Counted from the stretch's first letter, positions 28,482-39,973 are shown. The stretch is 57,461 nucleotides of DNA from Lachnospiraceae bacterium (GCA_011960625.1 BLMJ01000052.1:1-57461); one strand, 5' to 3'. Program-made: numbers and translations. The notes: generated from the sequence alone by a model not told the origin.

Positions 28482-29360
28482 ATGTCATTTTCGGGCAAGA
28501 TTAAGGGAGAATTGGCAGGGCAATATGCGAAGGCGAGGCACTGTAATCTTGCTGAATTATCGGCAATTATCCAGATGTCGGGCAAATTTTCAGAGGACAG
28601 AAAGGGTGTATGCTGTGTTCAGATTCATACGGAAAATTTTACAGTTGCAAGAAAATGCTTTACATTATTGAGAAAAACATTTAATATAGGGATAAGTATC
28701 GCAATACGCAGGAATATGGCAAAGGGAAGCATAAGCTACGATATTTACGCCAAAGGCGAGGAATTACTGGCAGTCAGGAAGGCGATGGTACAGGCTGTCT
28801 GCTGCAAGAGGGCGTACCTTCGCGGCGCGTTTATCGCGGCCGGGTCCATGAGTGATCCGGGCAAATCCTATCATTTCGAGATGGTCTGTGGCACACGGGG
28901 AGAGGCAGAGTATCTAAAGACTATGATTAATTCATTTGATATGGATGCGAAGATCGTGGCGAGGAAGAAGACCTATGTGGTATACCTGAAGGAAGGTTCG
29001 CAGATTGTGGATATACTGAATGTAATGGAGGCGCATGTGGCGCTTTTAGAGCTTGAGAATGTCAGGATTATGAAGGAGATGCGCAATTGTGTGAACCGAA
29101 AAGTGAACTGTGAGACAGCGAATATCAATAAGACTGTGTCTGCTGCTGTCAGGCAGATGGAGGATATTAAGTATATACGCGATACGGTTGGTTTTGACAA
29201 GTTGCCTGAAGGTTTGAAGGACGTCGCCCTTACGCGCCTTGAATACCCTGAAGCAACTTTGAAAGAGCTTGGAGGGCTTTTGAAAGATCCGGTCGGTAAG
29301 TCCGGAGTCAACCACAGGCTGAGAAAATTAAGTGAGATAGCGGTAAAGTTAAGGGACTAG
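28482..29360 (+). CDS. whiA: Sporulation/cell-division regulator WhiA
   Basis: The 292-residue protein has the two-domain WhiA structure: an N-terminal degenerate LAGLIDADG homing-endonuclease fold (about 1-190, starting MSFSGKIKGELAG and including KRAYLRGAFIAAGSMSDP) and a C-terminal helix-turn-helix (about 210-290, with LTRLEYPEATLKELGGLL and VNHRLRKLSEIA). WhiA proteins bind DNA and affect division and nucleoid segregation. An AGGAG site 6 nt from the ATG fixes the start. It lies 57 bp after rapZ and 20 bp before the HPr paralogue, a conserved Firmicute order. Confidence 0.95.
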   Translation: MSFSGKIKGELAGQYAKARHCNLAELSAIIQMSGKFSEDRKGVCCVQIHTENFTVARKCFTLLRKTFNIGISIAIRRNMAKGSISYDIYAKGEELLAVRKAMVQAVCCKRAYLRGAFIAAGSMSDPGKSYHFEMVCGTRGEAEYLKTMINSFDMDAKIVARKKTYVVYLKEGSQIVDILNVMEAHVALLELENVRIMKEMRNCVNRKVNCETANINKTVSAAVRQMEDIKYIRDTVGFDKLPEGLKDVALTRLEYPEATLKELGGLLKDPVGKSGVNHRLRKLSEIAVKLRD

Positions 29361-29379
29361 CAAGGAGGAGCAATTTTTT

Positions 29380-29637
29380 ATGACTAAGAGACCTGTTACT
29401 ATTCAAAACAATATGGATATGGAAGACCGTCCGATTGCGCACCTGGTCCAAGAGGCAAGCCAGTATGCGAGCCAGGTGTTCATTGAGATTGATAACAAGA
29501 AGATCAATGCGAAGAGTATCATGGGGATGATGAGTCTAAAGTTACAGAAAGGTGAATGTATTACGGTAGTGGCTGAGGGACAGGATGAGCATGAGGCTGT
29601 GGCAGGAATTGAAGGATTCCTTGTCGCAAGTAACTAG
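29380..29637 (+). CDS. HPr paralogue lacking the active-site His (Crh-like)
   Basis: This 85-residue HPr-fold protein keeps the regulatory serine region (INAKSIMGMMSLKL, the HPr Ser46 site phosphorylated by HPr kinase). At the place of the PTS His15 (usually G-[IL]-HARPA) it reads DMEDRPIA, so the phosphoacceptor His is replaced by Glu. It therefore cannot relay phosphate for sugar uptake. Like Bacillus Crh (Gln15) it would act only as a catabolite-repression cofactor or metabolic regulator. Its place directly after whiA matches crh in Bacillus. A GGAGGAG site precedes the ATG. Confidence 0.9.
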   Translation: MTKRPVTIQNNMDMEDRPIAHLVQEASQYASQVFIEIDNKKINAKSIMGMMSLKLQKGECITVVAEGQDEHEAVAGIEGFLVASN

Positions 29638-29719
29638 TTGTATGGAATCGGAACACCTGTTTGCTGAAGGGGTGTGTGTTGAGAGGAATCCGAATAAGTA
29701 TACATAGTAGGTTTGAGCG

Positions 29720-29753
29720 AAGAACTGCTGCGGGTATTGGCGGCAGTTCTTTA
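29720..29753 (+). terminator. Intrinsic terminator after the murB-HPr operon
   Basis: AAGAACTGC (29720-29728) pairs perfectly with GCAGTTCTT (29743-29751), with further G-C pairing in the loop. The T tract is short (TTTAGTTT). The next gene's ribosome site begins only a few bases on. Confidence 0.6.
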
Positions 29754-29776
29754 GTTTGGAAGGAGATGTATGTACT

Positions 29777-30703
29777 ATGAAGAGGTTACTATTTATCTAT
29801 AATCCTCGCGCGGGGAAAGGTTTGCTGAAGCCGCAGTTATCGGACATTATTGATATTTTTGTGAAAGCGGAGTATGAAGTGGTGGTATATCCAACCCAGG
29901 CGTACAGGGATGCATATAGGAAGGTGCAGCAATATGATGCAAAACAGTATGATTTGGTAGTTTGCAGCGGAGGAGACGGAACCATTGATGAGATTGTGAC
30001 GGGGATGATGCACAGAAACGTCAGGACGCCGGTCGGGTACATTCCCACGGGGACTACCAATGATTTCGCTAATAGCCTGCATATACCGAAAGGACTTTTA
30101 AAGGCGGCGGACAATGCTGTGAACGGCGTGCTGTTTCCCTGCGACGTAGGAAGGTTTAATGAGGATATTTTTGTATATGTTGCGGCGTTTGGTATTTTCA
30201 CGGACGTGTCCTATGAGACGAAGCAGGAGGTGAAGAATATTCTGGGCCATCTGGCTTACGTGCTGGAGGGGACGAAAAGGTTGTTTAATGTTCCTTCCTA
30301 CCGGATTAAGGTGGAGCATGACGGGGAAGTGATTGAGGATGAATTTATCCTTGGTATGGTCACAAATTCTCGATCAGTAGGCGGATTCCGCAATATGATT
30401 GGAAAACAGGTAGTATTTGACGACGGGCTGTTTGAGGTTACTCTGATTAAAAAACCAACGAATCCTATTGCCCTTCAGGAGATTATTGCGGCGCTTCTGA
30501 TTGAACAGGTGGACACAAAGCATATGTATACCTTTAAGACGGGACACATTACGTTTGAGTCGCTGGAAGAGATTCCATGGACGCTGGATGGTGAGTTCGG
30601 CGGGGAGCATGACGAGGTGGTCATTGATAATCTGAAAAGGCAATTGGAAATCATGGTTCCCAAAGAGTATGTGGGGGAGCTTCAGGCAGGAAAAACAAAA
30701 TAA
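29777..30703 (+). CDS. Diacylglycerol/lipid kinase family protein (YegS/DgkB type)
   Basis: The 308-residue protein starts MKRLLFIYNPRAGKG and contains the catalytic-domain motifs CSGGDGTIDEIVTGM (GGDGT nucleotide loop) and GYIPTGTTNDFANSL, followed by the C-terminal beta-sandwich domain. Members phosphorylate diacylglycerol or related lipids, recycling DAG released when LTA or membrane-derived sugars are made. ATG 29777 is preferred over an upstream in-frame TTG at 29756, because GGAAGGAG lies just upstream of the ATG. No neighbouring lipid gene is present. The substrate is inferred from the family. Confidence 0.9.
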   Translation: MKRLLFIYNPRAGKGLLKPQLSDIIDIFVKAEYEVVVYPTQAYRDAYRKVQQYDAKQYDLVVCSGGDGTIDEIVTGMMHRNVRTPVGYIPTGTTNDFANSLHIPKGLLKAADNAVNGVLFPCDVGRFNEDIFVYVAAFGIFTDVSYETKQEVKNILGHLAYVLEGTKRLFNVPSYRIKVEHDGEVIEDEFILGMVTNSRSVGGFRNMIGKQVVFDDGLFEVTLIKKPTNPIALQEIIAALLIEQVDTKHMYTFKTGHITFESLEEIPWTLDGEFGGEHDEVVIDNLKRQLEIMVPKEYVGELQAGKTK

Positions 30704-30722
30704 GAGAAAATATGAAAAATAG

Positions 30723-30751
30723 TTGACAGATACTTTTGGGAGTGCTATAGT
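30723..30751 (+). promoter_or_regulatory. Promoter of the rplJ-rplL operon
   Basis: TTGACA (30723-30728), a 17-bp spacer and TATAGT (30746-30751) give a near-consensus vegetative promoter about 190 bp before rplJ. Confidence 0.85.
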
Positions 30752-30756
30752 AACAA

Positions 30757-30836
30757 AAGGCTGCCGAAGACAGCAGGTGCTCTATTGTAAGAGCGTAAGG
30801 ATATAAAACGCCTGCCGAGGAAAGTTAGATTCGTTG
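30757..30836 (+). ncRNA. Ribosomal protein L10 leader
   Basis: Just after the promoter lies AGGCTGCCGAAGACAGCAGG and, about 50 nt further, GCCTGCCGAGG. This is the characteristic sequence pair of the L10 leader, a kink-turn-containing RNA bound by the L10(L12)4 complex for autogenous control of rplJL. The alternation with the hairpin at 30853 fits control by transcription attenuation. Confidence 0.85.
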
Positions 30837-30852
30837 ACTATGAATTAACAAT

Positions 30853-30882
30853 ACCTCTGTGTCTTTGATGCGGAGGTTTTTT
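30853..30882 (+). terminator. Attenuator hairpin in the rplJL leader
   Basis: An 11-bp stem (30853-30863 with 30867-30877, including G-U pairs) with a TTT loop is followed by six T. It lies between the L10 leader and rplJ, so it is read as the regulated terminator. Confidence 0.75.
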
Positions 30883-30941
30883 GTATACAGCGTTTTTCCG
30901 ATACTGCAGTCGAACAAAATATATAAGGAGGTGCACCATTC

Positions 30942-31493
30942 GTGGCAAAAGTTGAATTAAAACAACCAATCGTACAGGCTATTGCGGATGATGTCAAAGA
31001 CGCAGCCAGCGTCGTGCTGGTTGACTACCGTGGTCTTACCGTTGCACAGGATACGGAACTGCGTAAGCAGTTAAGAGAAGCGGGAATCATCTACAAGGTT
31101 TGTAAAAACACAATGATGAAGAGAGCTTTTGAAGGAACCGACCTTGCAGCGTTAGACGAGCATCTGGAAGGACCGAGCGCAATTGCGATTTCCAAGGACG
31201 ATGCAACAGCCCCGGCAAGAATTCTTTGCAAGTTTGCGAAGGATGCAAAGGCCCTTGAGCTGAAAGCTGGTGTGGTTGAAGGAACGGTATATGACAGTGC
31301 GGCGCTCAATGAACTGTCTAAGATCCCATCAAGGGAAGAATTGCTGTCCAAGCTGCTTGGAAGCCTGCAGTCACCGATTACCAATCTTGCTCGCGTTCTC
31401 AATCAGATTGCAGAGCAGGGAGGGGCGCAGAACTGTACGCCGGCTTCATCAGAAGCCCCGGCAGAGGAAGCGGCAGAAGCTCCGGCAGAGTAG
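30942..31493 (+). CDS. rplJ: 50S ribosomal protein L10
   Basis: This 183-residue protein anchors L7/L12 to the ribosome stalk. Typical sequence includes VVLVDYRGLTVAQDTELRKQLR and YKVCKNTMMKRAFEGTD. The C-terminus carries an extra Ala/Pro/Glu-rich tail (SSEAPAEEAAEAPAE), making it slightly longer than most L10. Translation starts at GTG 30942, nine bases after a perfect AAGGAGGTG site. Expression is probably autoregulated through the leader upstream. Confidence 0.97.
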   Translation: MAKVELKQPIVQAIADDVKDAASVVLVDYRGLTVAQDTELRKQLREAGIIYKVCKNTMMKRAFEGTDLAALDEHLEGPSAIAISKDDATAPARILCKFAKDAKALELKAGVVEGTVYDSAALNELSKIPSREELLSKLLGSLQSPITNLARVLNQIAEQGGAQNCTPASSEAPAEEAAEAPAE

Positions 31494-31571
31494 TCTGCCT
31501 GGCGTTGTTCTTAGGAACTTTATGTATCAGAAAGATACAGACAATATTATGAATAGATGGAGGAAATTAAA

Positions 31572-31943
31572 ATGGCAAAGTTGACAACGGCTGAATTTAT
31601 TGATGCAATCAAAGAGTTATCAGTATTAGAGTTGAATGAATTAGTAAAAGCATGTGAAGAAGAATTTGGTGTATCTGCAGCAGCAGGCGTGGTAGTTGCA
31701 GCAGCAGCAGAGGGTCCGGCAGAGGAAGAGAAGGACGAGTTCGATGTAGAGTTAGTATCCGCAGGTGCTTCTAAGGTTAAGGTTATCAAGGTTGTTCGTG
31801 AGATTACAGGTCTTGGTCTGAAAGAGGCTAAGGCAGTAGTTGACGAAGCTCCGAAGGTAGTTAAGGAAGCTGTTTCCAAGGCAGAGGCTGAGGAGATTAA
31901 GGCTAAGCTTGAGGCTGAAGGTGCAGAGGTAAACCTGAAATAA
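31572..31943 (+). CDS. rplL: 50S ribosomal protein L7/L12
   Basis: The 123-residue stalk protein has the N-terminal dimerisation helix ([20 protein letters not shown]), an Ala/Gly/Glu-rich hinge (about 40-58) and the C-terminal factor-binding domain ([17 protein letters not shown]-like stretch, residues about 75-95). The in-frame ATG at 31557 is part of the ribosome site region (ATGGAGGAAATTAAA), so ATG 31572 is the start. It is followed by a strong terminator. Confidence 0.97.
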   Translation: MAKLTTAEFIDAIKELSVLELNELVKACEEEFGVSAAAGVVVAAAAEGPAEEEKDEFDVELVSAGASKVKVIKVVREITGLGLKEAKAVVDEAPKVVKEAVSKAEAEEIKAKLEAEGAEVNLK

Positions 31944-31979
31944 GGAACTGAAACTGCAAAAGAAAGACGATTTCAAAGA

Positions 31980-32005
31980 GGGCTGTCCTAAGGGGCAGCC
32001 TTTTT
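31980..32005 (+). terminator. Intrinsic terminator after rplL
   Basis: GGCTGTCC (31981-31988) pairs with GGGCAGCC (31993-32000) around a TAAG loop, followed by TTTTT. Confidence 0.9.
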
Positions 32006-32131
32006 GCGCAGGTTTCGATATGTGCGGCTAAGAGCGACGGTTGTAGGGGATATTTATATGCTATACATACGTAATTCGAGAAATTTCAAGGAAAAACATC
32101 AAAAAAATCGTGAAAAACTGCCAAAATTTCA

Positions 32132-32161
32132 TTGACAAGCCTTGATGTTGTGTGGTATAGT
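32132..32161 (+). promoter_or_regulatory. Promoter of rpoBC and 120-nt leader
   Basis: TTGACA (32132-32137) and TATAGT (32156-32161) are 18 bp apart. The remaining 120 nt before rpoB hold a possible CTGCC/GGCAG hairpin around 32190-32215 and no ORF of note. Together with the terminator after rplL, this makes rpoBC a separate transcription unit from rplJL here. Confidence 0.75.
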
Positions 32162-32284
32162 AAAAAATGCACTATTGTGGAAAGTTCTGCCATAATATCG
32201 CATGGAGGCAGTGGGGAATGCGCTGTTTCCGATGGTTTTACAATATTGTTTTCCAAAAAATTGTGAGGAGAGTGAAACGTCAAT

Positions 32285-35200
32285 ATGGAGAAAAACAGAA
32301 TTCGTCCCATCAAAAGCGGAAAAAGTTCACGTATGAGTTATTCCAGGCAAAAAGAAGTTCTTCAGATGCCGAACTTGATCGAAGTCCAGAAGGATTCTTA
32401 CCAATGGTTTCTGGATGAAGGACTGAACGAAGTGTTTGATGACATTTCCCCGATTACCGATTACAGCGGTCATCTGAGCCTGGAATTTGTTGACTTTACT
32501 TTGTGCGAGAAAGACGTGAAATACACGATTGAAGAGTGTAAAGAACGTGATGCTACTTACGCGGCGCCACTTAAGGTACGGGTGAGACTTCATAACAAAG
32601 AGACAGATGAGATCAACGAGCACGAGATATTCATGGGCGATCTGCCGTTGATGACAAGCACAGGTACGTTTGTAATTAACGGGGCAGAACGTGTTATTGT
32701 AAGTCAGTTGGTGCGTTCACCAGGTATCTATTATGCAATCGCACATGACAAATTAGGCAAGAAGCTGTATTCCTCCACAGTCATCCCGAACAGGGGAGCA
32801 TGGCTGGAGTATGAGACGGATTCCAATGACGTTTTTTATGTACGTGTAGATAGAACGAGAAAGGTGCCGATCACGGTGTTAGTCCGCGCGCTGGGGATTG
32901 GGACTAATCCGGAGATTACCGAGCTGTTCGGTGAAGAACCAAAGATTATGGCGAGTTTCGAGAAGGATGCCGCAACCAATTATCAGGAAGGACTTCTGGA
33001 ATTATATAAGAAGATTCGTCCGGGCGAGCCCCTTGCGGTTGACAGCGCAGAGAGTTTGATTACGAGCATGTTTTTTGATCCGAGACGCTATGATCTGGCT
33101 AAGGTAGGCAGGTATAAGTTTAATAAGAAGCTGGCCCTGAAAAATCGTATCACTGGCCAAGTGCTTGCGGAGGATGTGGCAAGCCCGATTACGGGTGAGA
33201 TTATTGCCGAGGCAGGGGCAAAGGTGACACGTGAGATGGCGGAGAAGATCCAAAATTCGGCGGTGCCGTTTGTGTGGATTGACAGGCCGGAGGAAGAGCG
33301 CAGCATTAAGGTGCTCTCTAATATGATGGTGGATCTTGATGCGGTTGTAGAGATTGATCCTAGTGAAGTAGGGGTTACGGAGCAGGTGTATTATCCGGTC
33401 CTTGAGGGGATTCTCGACGAGACTGGCGGAGATATCGACGAACTTAAAGATGCGATTCGTCGGGATATCCATGACTTGATTCCAAAGCATATTACAAAAG
33501 AGGACATTATTGCGTCCATTAATTATAACATCCATCTGGAGTATGGATTGGGGAACGACGACGACATCGATCATCTGGGAAACCGTCGTATCCGTTCTGT
33601 AGGTGAACTTCTGCAGAACCAGTACAGAATTGGTTTGTCAAGACTTGAGAGAGTTGTGCGTGAGAGGATGACAACTCAGGATCTTGAGGGGATTTCTCCT
33701 CAGTCATTGATTAATATTAAGCCTGTGACGGCAGCAGTGAAAGAATTTTTCGGTTCTTCACAGTTGTCACAGTTCATGGATCAGAATAACCCTCTGGGTG
33801 AGCTGACCCATAAGCGGCGTCTGTCCGCGCTTGGACCAGGAGGTCTGTCGCGAGATCGTGCAGGGTTTGAGGTTCGAGACGTGCATTATTCACATTACGG
33901 AAGAATGTGTCCTATTGAGACGCCTGAAGGTCCGAACATCGGTCTTATTAACTCCCTTGCTACCTATGCAAGGATTAATCAGTATGGATTTATCGAGGCG
34001 CCGTATCGAAGGATTGACCACAGTGATCCGGCCAACCCTGTGGTTACGGAGGAAGTTGTCTATATGACGGCGGATGAAGAAGATAACTACCATGTGGCGC
34101 AGGCTAATGAGGCGCTGGATGCAGAAGGACATTTTATTCGTAAGAATGTATCCGGACGTTATCGCGAAGAGACGCAGGAGTATGAGAGACGTATGTTTGA
34201 TTACATGGACGTTTCTCCTAAGATGGTGTTCTCGGTTGCGACGGCGTTGATTCCTTTCCTTGAGAATGATGATGCGAACCGCGCGCTGATGGGGTCTAAC
34301 ATGCAGCGTCAGGCAGTACCGCTTCTGATAACAGAGGCGCCTGTAGTTGGAACGGGTATGGAGGAGAAATCAGCCGTTGACTCCGGTGTGTGTATGATTG
34401 CAGAGAAGAGCGGCGTGGTGGAGCGTGCTACTTCTACGGAGATTACGATTCGGCAGGAGGATGGTAATCTTAAGAGATATAAGCTGACAAAGTTTTTGAG
34501 AAGTAACCAAAGTAACTGCTACAATCAGAGACCTATCGTGTTTAAGGGTGATAGGGTAGAGGCAGGAGACGTGATTGCGGATGGTCCGTCTACGTCCAAC
34601 GGCGAGATGGCTCTAGGCAAGAATCCGTTGATTGGGTTCATGACATGGGAAGGCTACAATTACGAGGATGCTGTTTTGCTGAGCGAGCGTTTGGTTCAGG
34701 AGGATGTGTATACCTCCGTTCATATAGAAGAGTATGAGGCAGAAGCCCGTGATACCAAGCTGGGACCGGAAGAGGTCACAAGAGATATTCCGGGCGTGGG
34801 TGATGACGCCCTTAAGAATCTGGATGAGAGAGGTATCATTCGAATCGGCGCAGAGGTGCGTGCAGGAGATATCCTGGTGGGTAAGGTGACACCGAAGGGT
34901 GAGACGGAGCTGACGGCAGAAGAGCGGCTGCTTCGGGCAATTTTCGGTGAGAAGGCCCGTGAAGTAAGGGATACTTCTCTTAAGGTACCTCATGGCGAGT
35001 ATGGTATCGTCGTGGATGCTAAGGTGTTTACCCGTGACAACGGCGACGAACTGTCTCCTGGTGTGAATCAGGCGGTTCGCATCTATATTGCACAGAAGAG
35101 AAAGATTTCCGTAGGCGATAAGATGGCCGGCCGTCATGGTAACAAGGGTGTTGTTTCCCGTGTGCTGCCTGTGGAGGATATGCCGTTTCTGCCGAACGGA

Positions 35201-36157
35201 CGTCCCTTGGATATTGTGCTGAATCCGCTGGGCGTGCCTTCCCGTATGAATATCGGGCAGGTTTTGGAGATCCATCTGTCTCTGGCGGCAAAAGCGTTGG
35301 GCTTTAACATCGCGACGCCGGTATTCGACGGTGCGGATGAGAATGATATTATGGATACTCTTGACCTGGCCAATGATTATGTGAATCTGAGCTGGGAAGA
35401 GTTTGAAGCCAAACATAAAGAAGAGTTACTTCCTGAGGTTATGCAGTATTTATCTGAAAACCGAGAGCACAGGGAGTTATGGAAAGGCGTTCCAATCTCC
35501 AGGGACGGAAAGGTGCGTCTGCGGGATGGACGTACAGGAGAGTATTTTGACAGTCCGGTTACGATTGGACACATGCACTATCTGAAGCTGCACCATTTGG
35601 TTGACGATAAGATCCATGCCCGTTCAACAGGACCTTATTCTCTGGTTACACAGCAGCCATTGGGAGGTAAAGCCCAGTTCGGAGGACAGCGTTTCGGAGA
35701 GATGGAGGTTTGGGCGCTTGAGGCATATGGCGCGTCTTATACGCTGCAGGAGATTCTGACCGTGAAGTCTGACGATGTAGTCGGACGTGTGAAGACTTAT
35801 GAGGCGATTATCAAGGGAGAGAATATTCCTGAGCCGGGAATACCAGAGTCTTTCAAGGTATTGCTTAAGGAACTGCAGTCTTTAGGACTGGACGTGCGCG
35901 TATTGCGTGACGACAATACAGAAGTTGAGATTATCGAGACGGCGGATATGGGAGAGACAGATTTCCGCTCATTGATTGAAGGAGACAGGAAGTATCATCA
36001 GGATGATGATCTTGGGGAACACGGGTATACCGAACAGGAATTCCAGGGTGAAGAACTTATTGATATTGAGGAGGAACCTGAAGAGGAAGACTTTGATGAT
36101 TTGGAATATGAACCCGATGAAGATGATTTTTATGATGACTTGTCGGATGATGAATAG
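32285..36157 (+). CDS. rpoB: RNA polymerase beta subunit
   Basis: The 1,290-residue protein is full length and collinear with bacterial RpoB. The rifampicin region (about residues 490-520) reads [14 protein letters not shown]...[14 protein letters not shown], the wild-type, drug-sensitive form at the common resistance positions. The catalytic-side motif [13 protein letters not shown] and the C-terminal switch region [18 protein letters not shown] are present. An acidic tail (about the last 45 residues, DDLGEHGY...[17 protein letters not shown]) extends past the usual end, as seen in Clostridia. A GAGGAG site precedes the ATG; rpoC follows after 14 bp. Confidence 0.98.
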   Translation: MEKNRIRPIKSGKSSRMSYSRQKEVLQMPNLIEVQKDSYQWFLDEGLNEVFDDISPITDYSGHLSLEFVDFTLCEKDVKYTIEECKERDATYAAPLKVRVRLHNKETDEINEHEIFMGDLPLMTSTGTFVINGAERVIVSQLVRSPGIYYAIAHDKLGKKLYSSTVIPNRGAWLEYETDSNDVFYVRVDRTRKVPITVLVRALGIGTNPEITELFGEEPKIMASFEKDAATNYQEGLLELYKKIRPGEPLAVDSAESLITSMFFDPRRYDLAKVGRYKFNKKLALKNRITGQVLAEDVASPITGEIIAEAGAKVTREMAEKIQNSAVPFVWIDRPEEERSIKVLSNMMVDLDAVVEIDPSEVGVTEQVYYPVLEGILDETGGDIDELKDAIRRDIHDLIPKHITKEDIIASINYNIHLEYGLGNDDDIDHLGNRRIRSVGELLQNQYRIGLSRLERVVRERMTTQDLEGISPQSLINIKPVTAAVKEFFGSSQLSQFMDQNNPLGELTHKRRLSALGPGGLSRDRAGFEVRDVHYSHYGRMCPIETPEGPNIGLINSLATYARINQYGFIEAPYRRIDHSDPANPVVTEEVVYMTADEEDNYHVAQANEALDAEGHFIRKNVSGRYREETQEYERRMFDYMDVSPKMVFSVATALIPFLENDDANRALMGSNMQRQAVPLLITEAPVVGTGMEEKSAVDSGVCMIAEKSGVVERATSTEITIRQEDGNLKRYKLTKFLRSNQSNCYNQRPIVFKGDRVEAGDVIADGPSTSNGEMALGKNPLIGFMTWEGYNYEDAVLLSERLVQEDVYTSVHIEEYEAEARDTKLGPEEVTRDIPGVGDDALKNLDERGIIRIGAEVRAGDILVGKVTPKGETELTAEERLLRAIFGEKAREVRDTSLKVPHGEYGIVVDAKVFTRDNGDELSPGVNQAVRIYIAQKRKISVGDKMAGRHGNKGVVSRVLPVEDMPFLPNGRPLDIVLNPLGVPSRMNIGQVLEIHLSLAAKALGFNIATPVFDGADENDIMDTLDLANDYVNLSWEEFEAKHKEELLPEVMQYLSENREHRELWKGVPISRDGKVRLRDGRTGEYFDSPVTIGHMHYLKLHHLVDDKIHARSTGPYSLVTQQPLGGKAQFGGQRFGEMEVWALEAYGASYTLQEILTVKSDDVVGRVKTYEAIIKGENIPEPGIPESFKVLLKELQSLGLDVRVLRDDNTEVEIIETADMGETDFRSLIEGDRKYHQDDDLGEHGYTEQEFQGEELIDIEEEPEEEDFDDLEYEPDEDDFYDDLSDDE

Positions 36158-36171
36158 GAAGGGGTGCCAGT

Positions 36172-39100
36172 ATGCCGGAAAACAATAAGGAACAAGCGTA
36201 TCAGCCGATGACTTTTGATGCTATCAAGATTGGTCTGGCGTCGCCGGATAAGATTCTGGAATGGTCCAGGGGAGAGGTGACGAAGCCGGAGACAATCAAT
36301 TACCGTACGCTGAAGCCGGAGAAGGACGGATTGTTCTGTGAGAGGATCTTTGGTCCCAGCAAAGACTGGGAGTGCCACTGTGGTAAGTATAAGAAGATTC
36401 GTTATAAGGGCGTTGTCTGCGACCGATGCGGTGTGGAGGTTACAAAGTCAAGCGTGCGCCGTGAGCGTATGGGGCATATTGCCCTGGCGGCTCCTGTATC
36501 TCATATCTGGTATTTCAAGGGCATTCCGAGCCGGATGGGTCTGATTCTTGACCTGTCCCCAAGGACTCTGGAGAAGGTGTTGTATTTTGCATCTTATATC
36601 GTGCTGGACAGAGGGAACAGTGACCTGCAGTACAAGCAGGTGTTGTCAGAACAGGAGTATCAGGAGGCAAGAGAAAAGTGGGGCTCCGCTTTCCGTGTTG
36701 GGATGGGGGCAGAATCCATTCAGGAGCTTTTGCAGTCGATTGATCTTGATAAAGACTATGAGGAACTGCAGGAAGGTTTAAAGGGCGCAACCGGACAGAA
36801 GCGTGCAAGGATTGTGAAACGTCTGGAGGTTGTAGAGGCTTTTCGCGAGTCAGGTAATAAACCGGAATGGATGATCATGACGGCAATCCCGGTCATCCCG
36901 CCGGATCTTCGTCCTATGGTACAGTTGGACGGCGGACGTTTTGCAACGTCAGATTTGAATGACCTGTACCGGAGGATTATTAATCGTAATAACCGTCTGA
37001 AGCGTCTGCTGGAGCTGGGCGCGCCGGACATTATTGTTAGGAATGAGAAGCGAATGTTACAGGAGGCTGTGGATGCGTTGATTGACAATGGACGCCGCGG
37101 CCGTCCGGTAACAGGACCGGGTAATCGGGCGCTTAAGTCTCTGTCCGATATGCTTAAGGGTAAGTCCGGACGTTTCCGCCAGAACCTACTCGGTAAGCGT
37201 GTGGATTACTCGGGACGTTCCGTTATCGTGGTTGGACCGGAGCTTAAGATTTACCAGTGCGGTCTGCCCAAAGAGATGGCAATCGAGCTGTTCAAGCCTT
37301 TCGTTATGAAGGAATTGGTACAGAACGGAACTGCCCACAATATTAAGAATGCGAAAAAGATGGTGGAGAGAGTACAGCCTGAGGTGTGGGATGTACTGGA
37401 GGATGTAATAAAAGAACATCCGGTTATGCTGAATCGTGCCCCTACGCTTCACAGGCTTGGTATTCAGGCCTTCGAGCCGATTCTGGTAGAAGGTAAGGCA
37501 ATCAAGCTGCATCCGTTGGTATGTACGGCTTATAATGCCGACTTTGACGGCGACCAGATGGCTGTGCATTTGCCCTTGTCTGTGGAAGCCCAGGCAGAGT
37601 GTCGTTTCCTTCTGCTGTCACCGAACAACCTTTTGAAGCCGTCTGACGGCGGACCAGTTGCGGTTCCGTCTCAGGATATGGTACTTGGTATCTACTATCT
37701 GACTCAGGAAAGGCCAGGCGCTAAGGGAGAGGGCAAGTTCTTTAAGAATGTCAATGAGGCAATCCTTGCCTATGAGAATGATGCGATTACACTTCATTCC
37801 CGCATTAAGGTACGCGTGAAGAAGCTGCTCCCTGATGGGAATGTGAAGGTTGGAAATATTGAATCTACCCTTGGACGTTTCCTGTTTAATGAGATTATTC
37901 CGCAGGATCTGGGCTTTGTAGATCGTGAGGTAGAGGGGAATGATTTGCTGCTGGAGGTAGATTTCCATGTTGGAAAGAAGCAGTTGAAGCAGATTCTTGA
38001 GAAGGTTATCAATACCCATGGTTCTACAGCTACGGCTGAAGTGCTTGATGCGGTGAAGTCCATTGGTTATAAGTATTCTACAAGGGCAGCCATGACGGTA
38101 TCGATTTCTGATATGACTGTACCGCCCCAGAAGCCGGAGATGATTCGTCAGGCGCAGGATACGGTGGATAAGATTACGAAGAACTTTAAGCGTGGTCTGA
38201 TTACGGAAGAAGAACGTTACAAAGAAGTTGTAGAGACCTGGAAAGCGACGGATGATGCGCTGACAGAAGCACTGCTTTCAGGTCTGGATAAATATAATAA
38301 CATTTTCATGATGGCGGATTCAGGCGCCCGTGGTTCTGATAAGCAGATTAAACAGCTTGCGGGTATGCGTGGATTGATGGCAGATACGACGGGGCGTACC
38401 ATCGAGCTGCCAATCAAGTCCAATTTCCGTGAGGGTCTGGACGTACTGGAATATTTCATGTCTGCTCACGGTGCGCGGAAAGGTCTGTCCGATACCGCTC
38501 TTCGTACTGCCGATTCCGGATATCTGACCAGGCGTCTGGTTGATGTATCTCAGGAGTTGATTATCCACGAGGTAGATTGTGTGGAGAAGGGCGCTGAGCT
38601 TCCAGGAATGTATGTTAAGGCATTCATGGACGGAAACGAAGAGATTGAAAGTTTACAGGAGCGTATTACAGGACGCTATCTGTGTGAGAATATCGTAGAC
38701 AAGGACGGTAATATCCTTGTGAAAGCGAACCATATGGTGACGCCGAAACGTGCAGAGATGATTATGAAAAAAGGTGTGGATGAGAACAAAGAGACGCTGA
38801 CCCAGGTGAAGATTCGGACTATCCTGACCTGTAAGTCTCATAATGGCGTCTGTGCTAAGTGTTACGGTGCGAATATGGCCACCGGTGAGCCGGTACAGGT
38901 GGGCGAGGCTGTTGGTATCATAGCGGCCCAGTCTATCGGTGAACCTGGTACACAGCTTACCATGCGTACGTTTCATACAGGCGGCGTTGCCGGCGACGAC
39001 ATCACACAGGGTCTTCCTCGTGTCGAAGAGCTTTTTGAGGCGAGAAAACCAAAGGGACTTGCGATTATTACGGAGTTTGCCGGAACAGCCAATATCCATG

Positions 39101-39915
39101 ATACAAAGAAAAAACGGGAGATTATCGTTACCAATAATGAAACCGGCGAGACGAAGGCTTATCTAATACCGTATGGCTCCAGAATCAAAGTTCAGGACGG
39201 CGCGGTACTAGAGGCGGGAGACGAGCTGACAGAAGGTAGCGTGAATCCCCATGATATCCTGAAGATTAAGGGTCTGCGGGCTGTGCAGGATTATATGATT
39301 CAGGAAGTACAGCGTGTATACCGTCTGCAGGGTGTTGAGATTAACGATAAGCATATCGAGGTTATTGTGCGTCAGATGCTCAAGAAGGTTCGTGTAGAGG
39401 AAGCGGGGGACAGTGAGTTCCTGCCGGGTACGAATGTAGACAGACTGGAGTTCGAGGATGTGAACGCAGAGTTAGAGCGGGAAGATCTTGTACCTGCTCT
39501 GGGCGAGCAGATTATGCTTGGTATTACGAAGGCGTCTCTGGCGACCAATTCCTTCCTGTCAGCGGCCTCCTTCCAGGAGACGACAAAGGTGCTGACTGAG
39601 GCGGCAATCAAGGGTAAGGTAGATCCGCTGATTGGCTTGAAGGAGAATGTCATTATCGGTAAGCATATTCCGGCTGGTACAGGTATGAGAAAATACCGTG
39701 ATATCAAGCTGGACAGTGATCGGGAGTTAGAGGATGAACTGATGCTGGACGAAGAGGCAGGTCTGCAGGATATTTTTGCAGAAGTCGAAGAGACAGATGT
39801 AGACGAACTGGAAGATATGTCTGGTTTTGAGTATGATGATACGGATAGTATAGATTCAGAGAATGACACAGACTTTGAAACAGAAGAAGAGTTTGTGGAG
39901 TTGGTAGAAGAATAA
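36172..39915 (+). CDS. rpoC: RNA polymerase beta' subunit
   Basis: The 1,247-residue protein has the N-terminal zinc ribbon with four Cys (about residues 65-85: CHCG and CDRC pairs), the catalytic Mg site NADFDGDQM (about 456-464), the bridge-helix region ([35 protein letters not shown]) split here only for reference by its start GLDV and end TRRL, and the second zinc site ([13 protein letters not shown]). The C-terminus ends in a long acidic tail similar to that of RpoB. The length is normal for Firmicutes without large insertions. It ends the rpoBC unit before a strong terminator. Confidence 0.97.
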   Translation: MPENNKEQAYQPMTFDAIKIGLASPDKILEWSRGEVTKPETINYRTLKPEKDGLFCERIFGPSKDWECHCGKYKKIRYKGVVCDRCGVEVTKSSVRRERMGHIALAAPVSHIWYFKGIPSRMGLILDLSPRTLEKVLYFASYIVLDRGNSDLQYKQVLSEQEYQEAREKWGSAFRVGMGAESIQELLQSIDLDKDYEELQEGLKGATGQKRARIVKRLEVVEAFRESGNKPEWMIMTAIPVIPPDLRPMVQLDGGRFATSDLNDLYRRIINRNNRLKRLLELGAPDIIVRNEKRMLQEAVDALIDNGRRGRPVTGPGNRALKSLSDMLKGKSGRFRQNLLGKRVDYSGRSVIVVGPELKIYQCGLPKEMAIELFKPFVMKELVQNGTAHNIKNAKKMVERVQPEVWDVLEDVIKEHPVMLNRAPTLHRLGIQAFEPILVEGKAIKLHPLVCTAYNADFDGDQMAVHLPLSVEAQAECRFLLLSPNNLLKPSDGGPVAVPSQDMVLGIYYLTQERPGAKGEGKFFKNVNEAILAYENDAITLHSRIKVRVKKLLPDGNVKVGNIESTLGRFLFNEIIPQDLGFVDREVEGNDLLLEVDFHVGKKQLKQILEKVINTHGSTATAEVLDAVKSIGYKYSTRAAMTVSISDMTVPPQKPEMIRQAQDTVDKITKNFKRGLITEEERYKEVVETWKATDDALTEALLSGLDKYNNIFMMADSGARGSDKQIKQLAGMRGLMADTTGRTIELPIKSNFREGLDVLEYFMSAHGARKGLSDTALRTADSGYLTRRLVDVSQELIIHEVDCVEKGAELPGMYVKAFMDGNEEIESLQERITGRYLCENIVDKDGNILVKANHMVTPKRAEMIMKKGVDENKETLTQVKIRTILTCKSHNGVCAKCYGANMATGEPVQVGEAVGIIAAQSIGEPGTQLTMRTFHTGGVAGDDITQGLPRVEELFEARKPKGLAIITEFAGTANIHDTKKKREIIVTNNETGETKAYLIPYGSRIKVQDGAVLEAGDELTEGSVNPHDILKIKGLRAVQDYMIQEVQRVYRLQGVEINDKHIEVIVRQMLKKVRVEEAGDSEFLPGTNVDRLEFEDVNAELEREDLVPALGEQIMLGITKASLATNSFLSAASFQETTKVLTEAAIKGKVDPLIGLKENVIIGKHIPAGTGMRKYRDIKLDSDRELEDELMLDEEAGLQDIFAEVEETDVDELEDMSGFEYDDTDSIDSENDTDFETEEEFVELVEE

Positions 39916-39925
39916 TAGACGAAAA

Positions 39926-39954
39926 GGAGAGTTGCCTCTGGCAGCTCTCTTTTT
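39926..39954 (+). terminator. Intrinsic terminator after rpoC
   Basis: GAGAGTTGCC (39927-39936) pairs with GGCAGCTCTC (39940-39949) around a TCT loop, then TTTTT. Confidence 0.9.
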
Positions 39955-39973
39955 ATTGAGAAAAAAGAATCAA

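Noticed and set aside
34613-35416. Long open frame on the minus strand inside rpoB (267 codons), and similar ones at 8093-8767 and 15275-15958
   Set aside because: They lie fully antisense to well-supported genes, their translations are rich in His, Arg and Cys with no domain pattern, and they lack ribosome sites.
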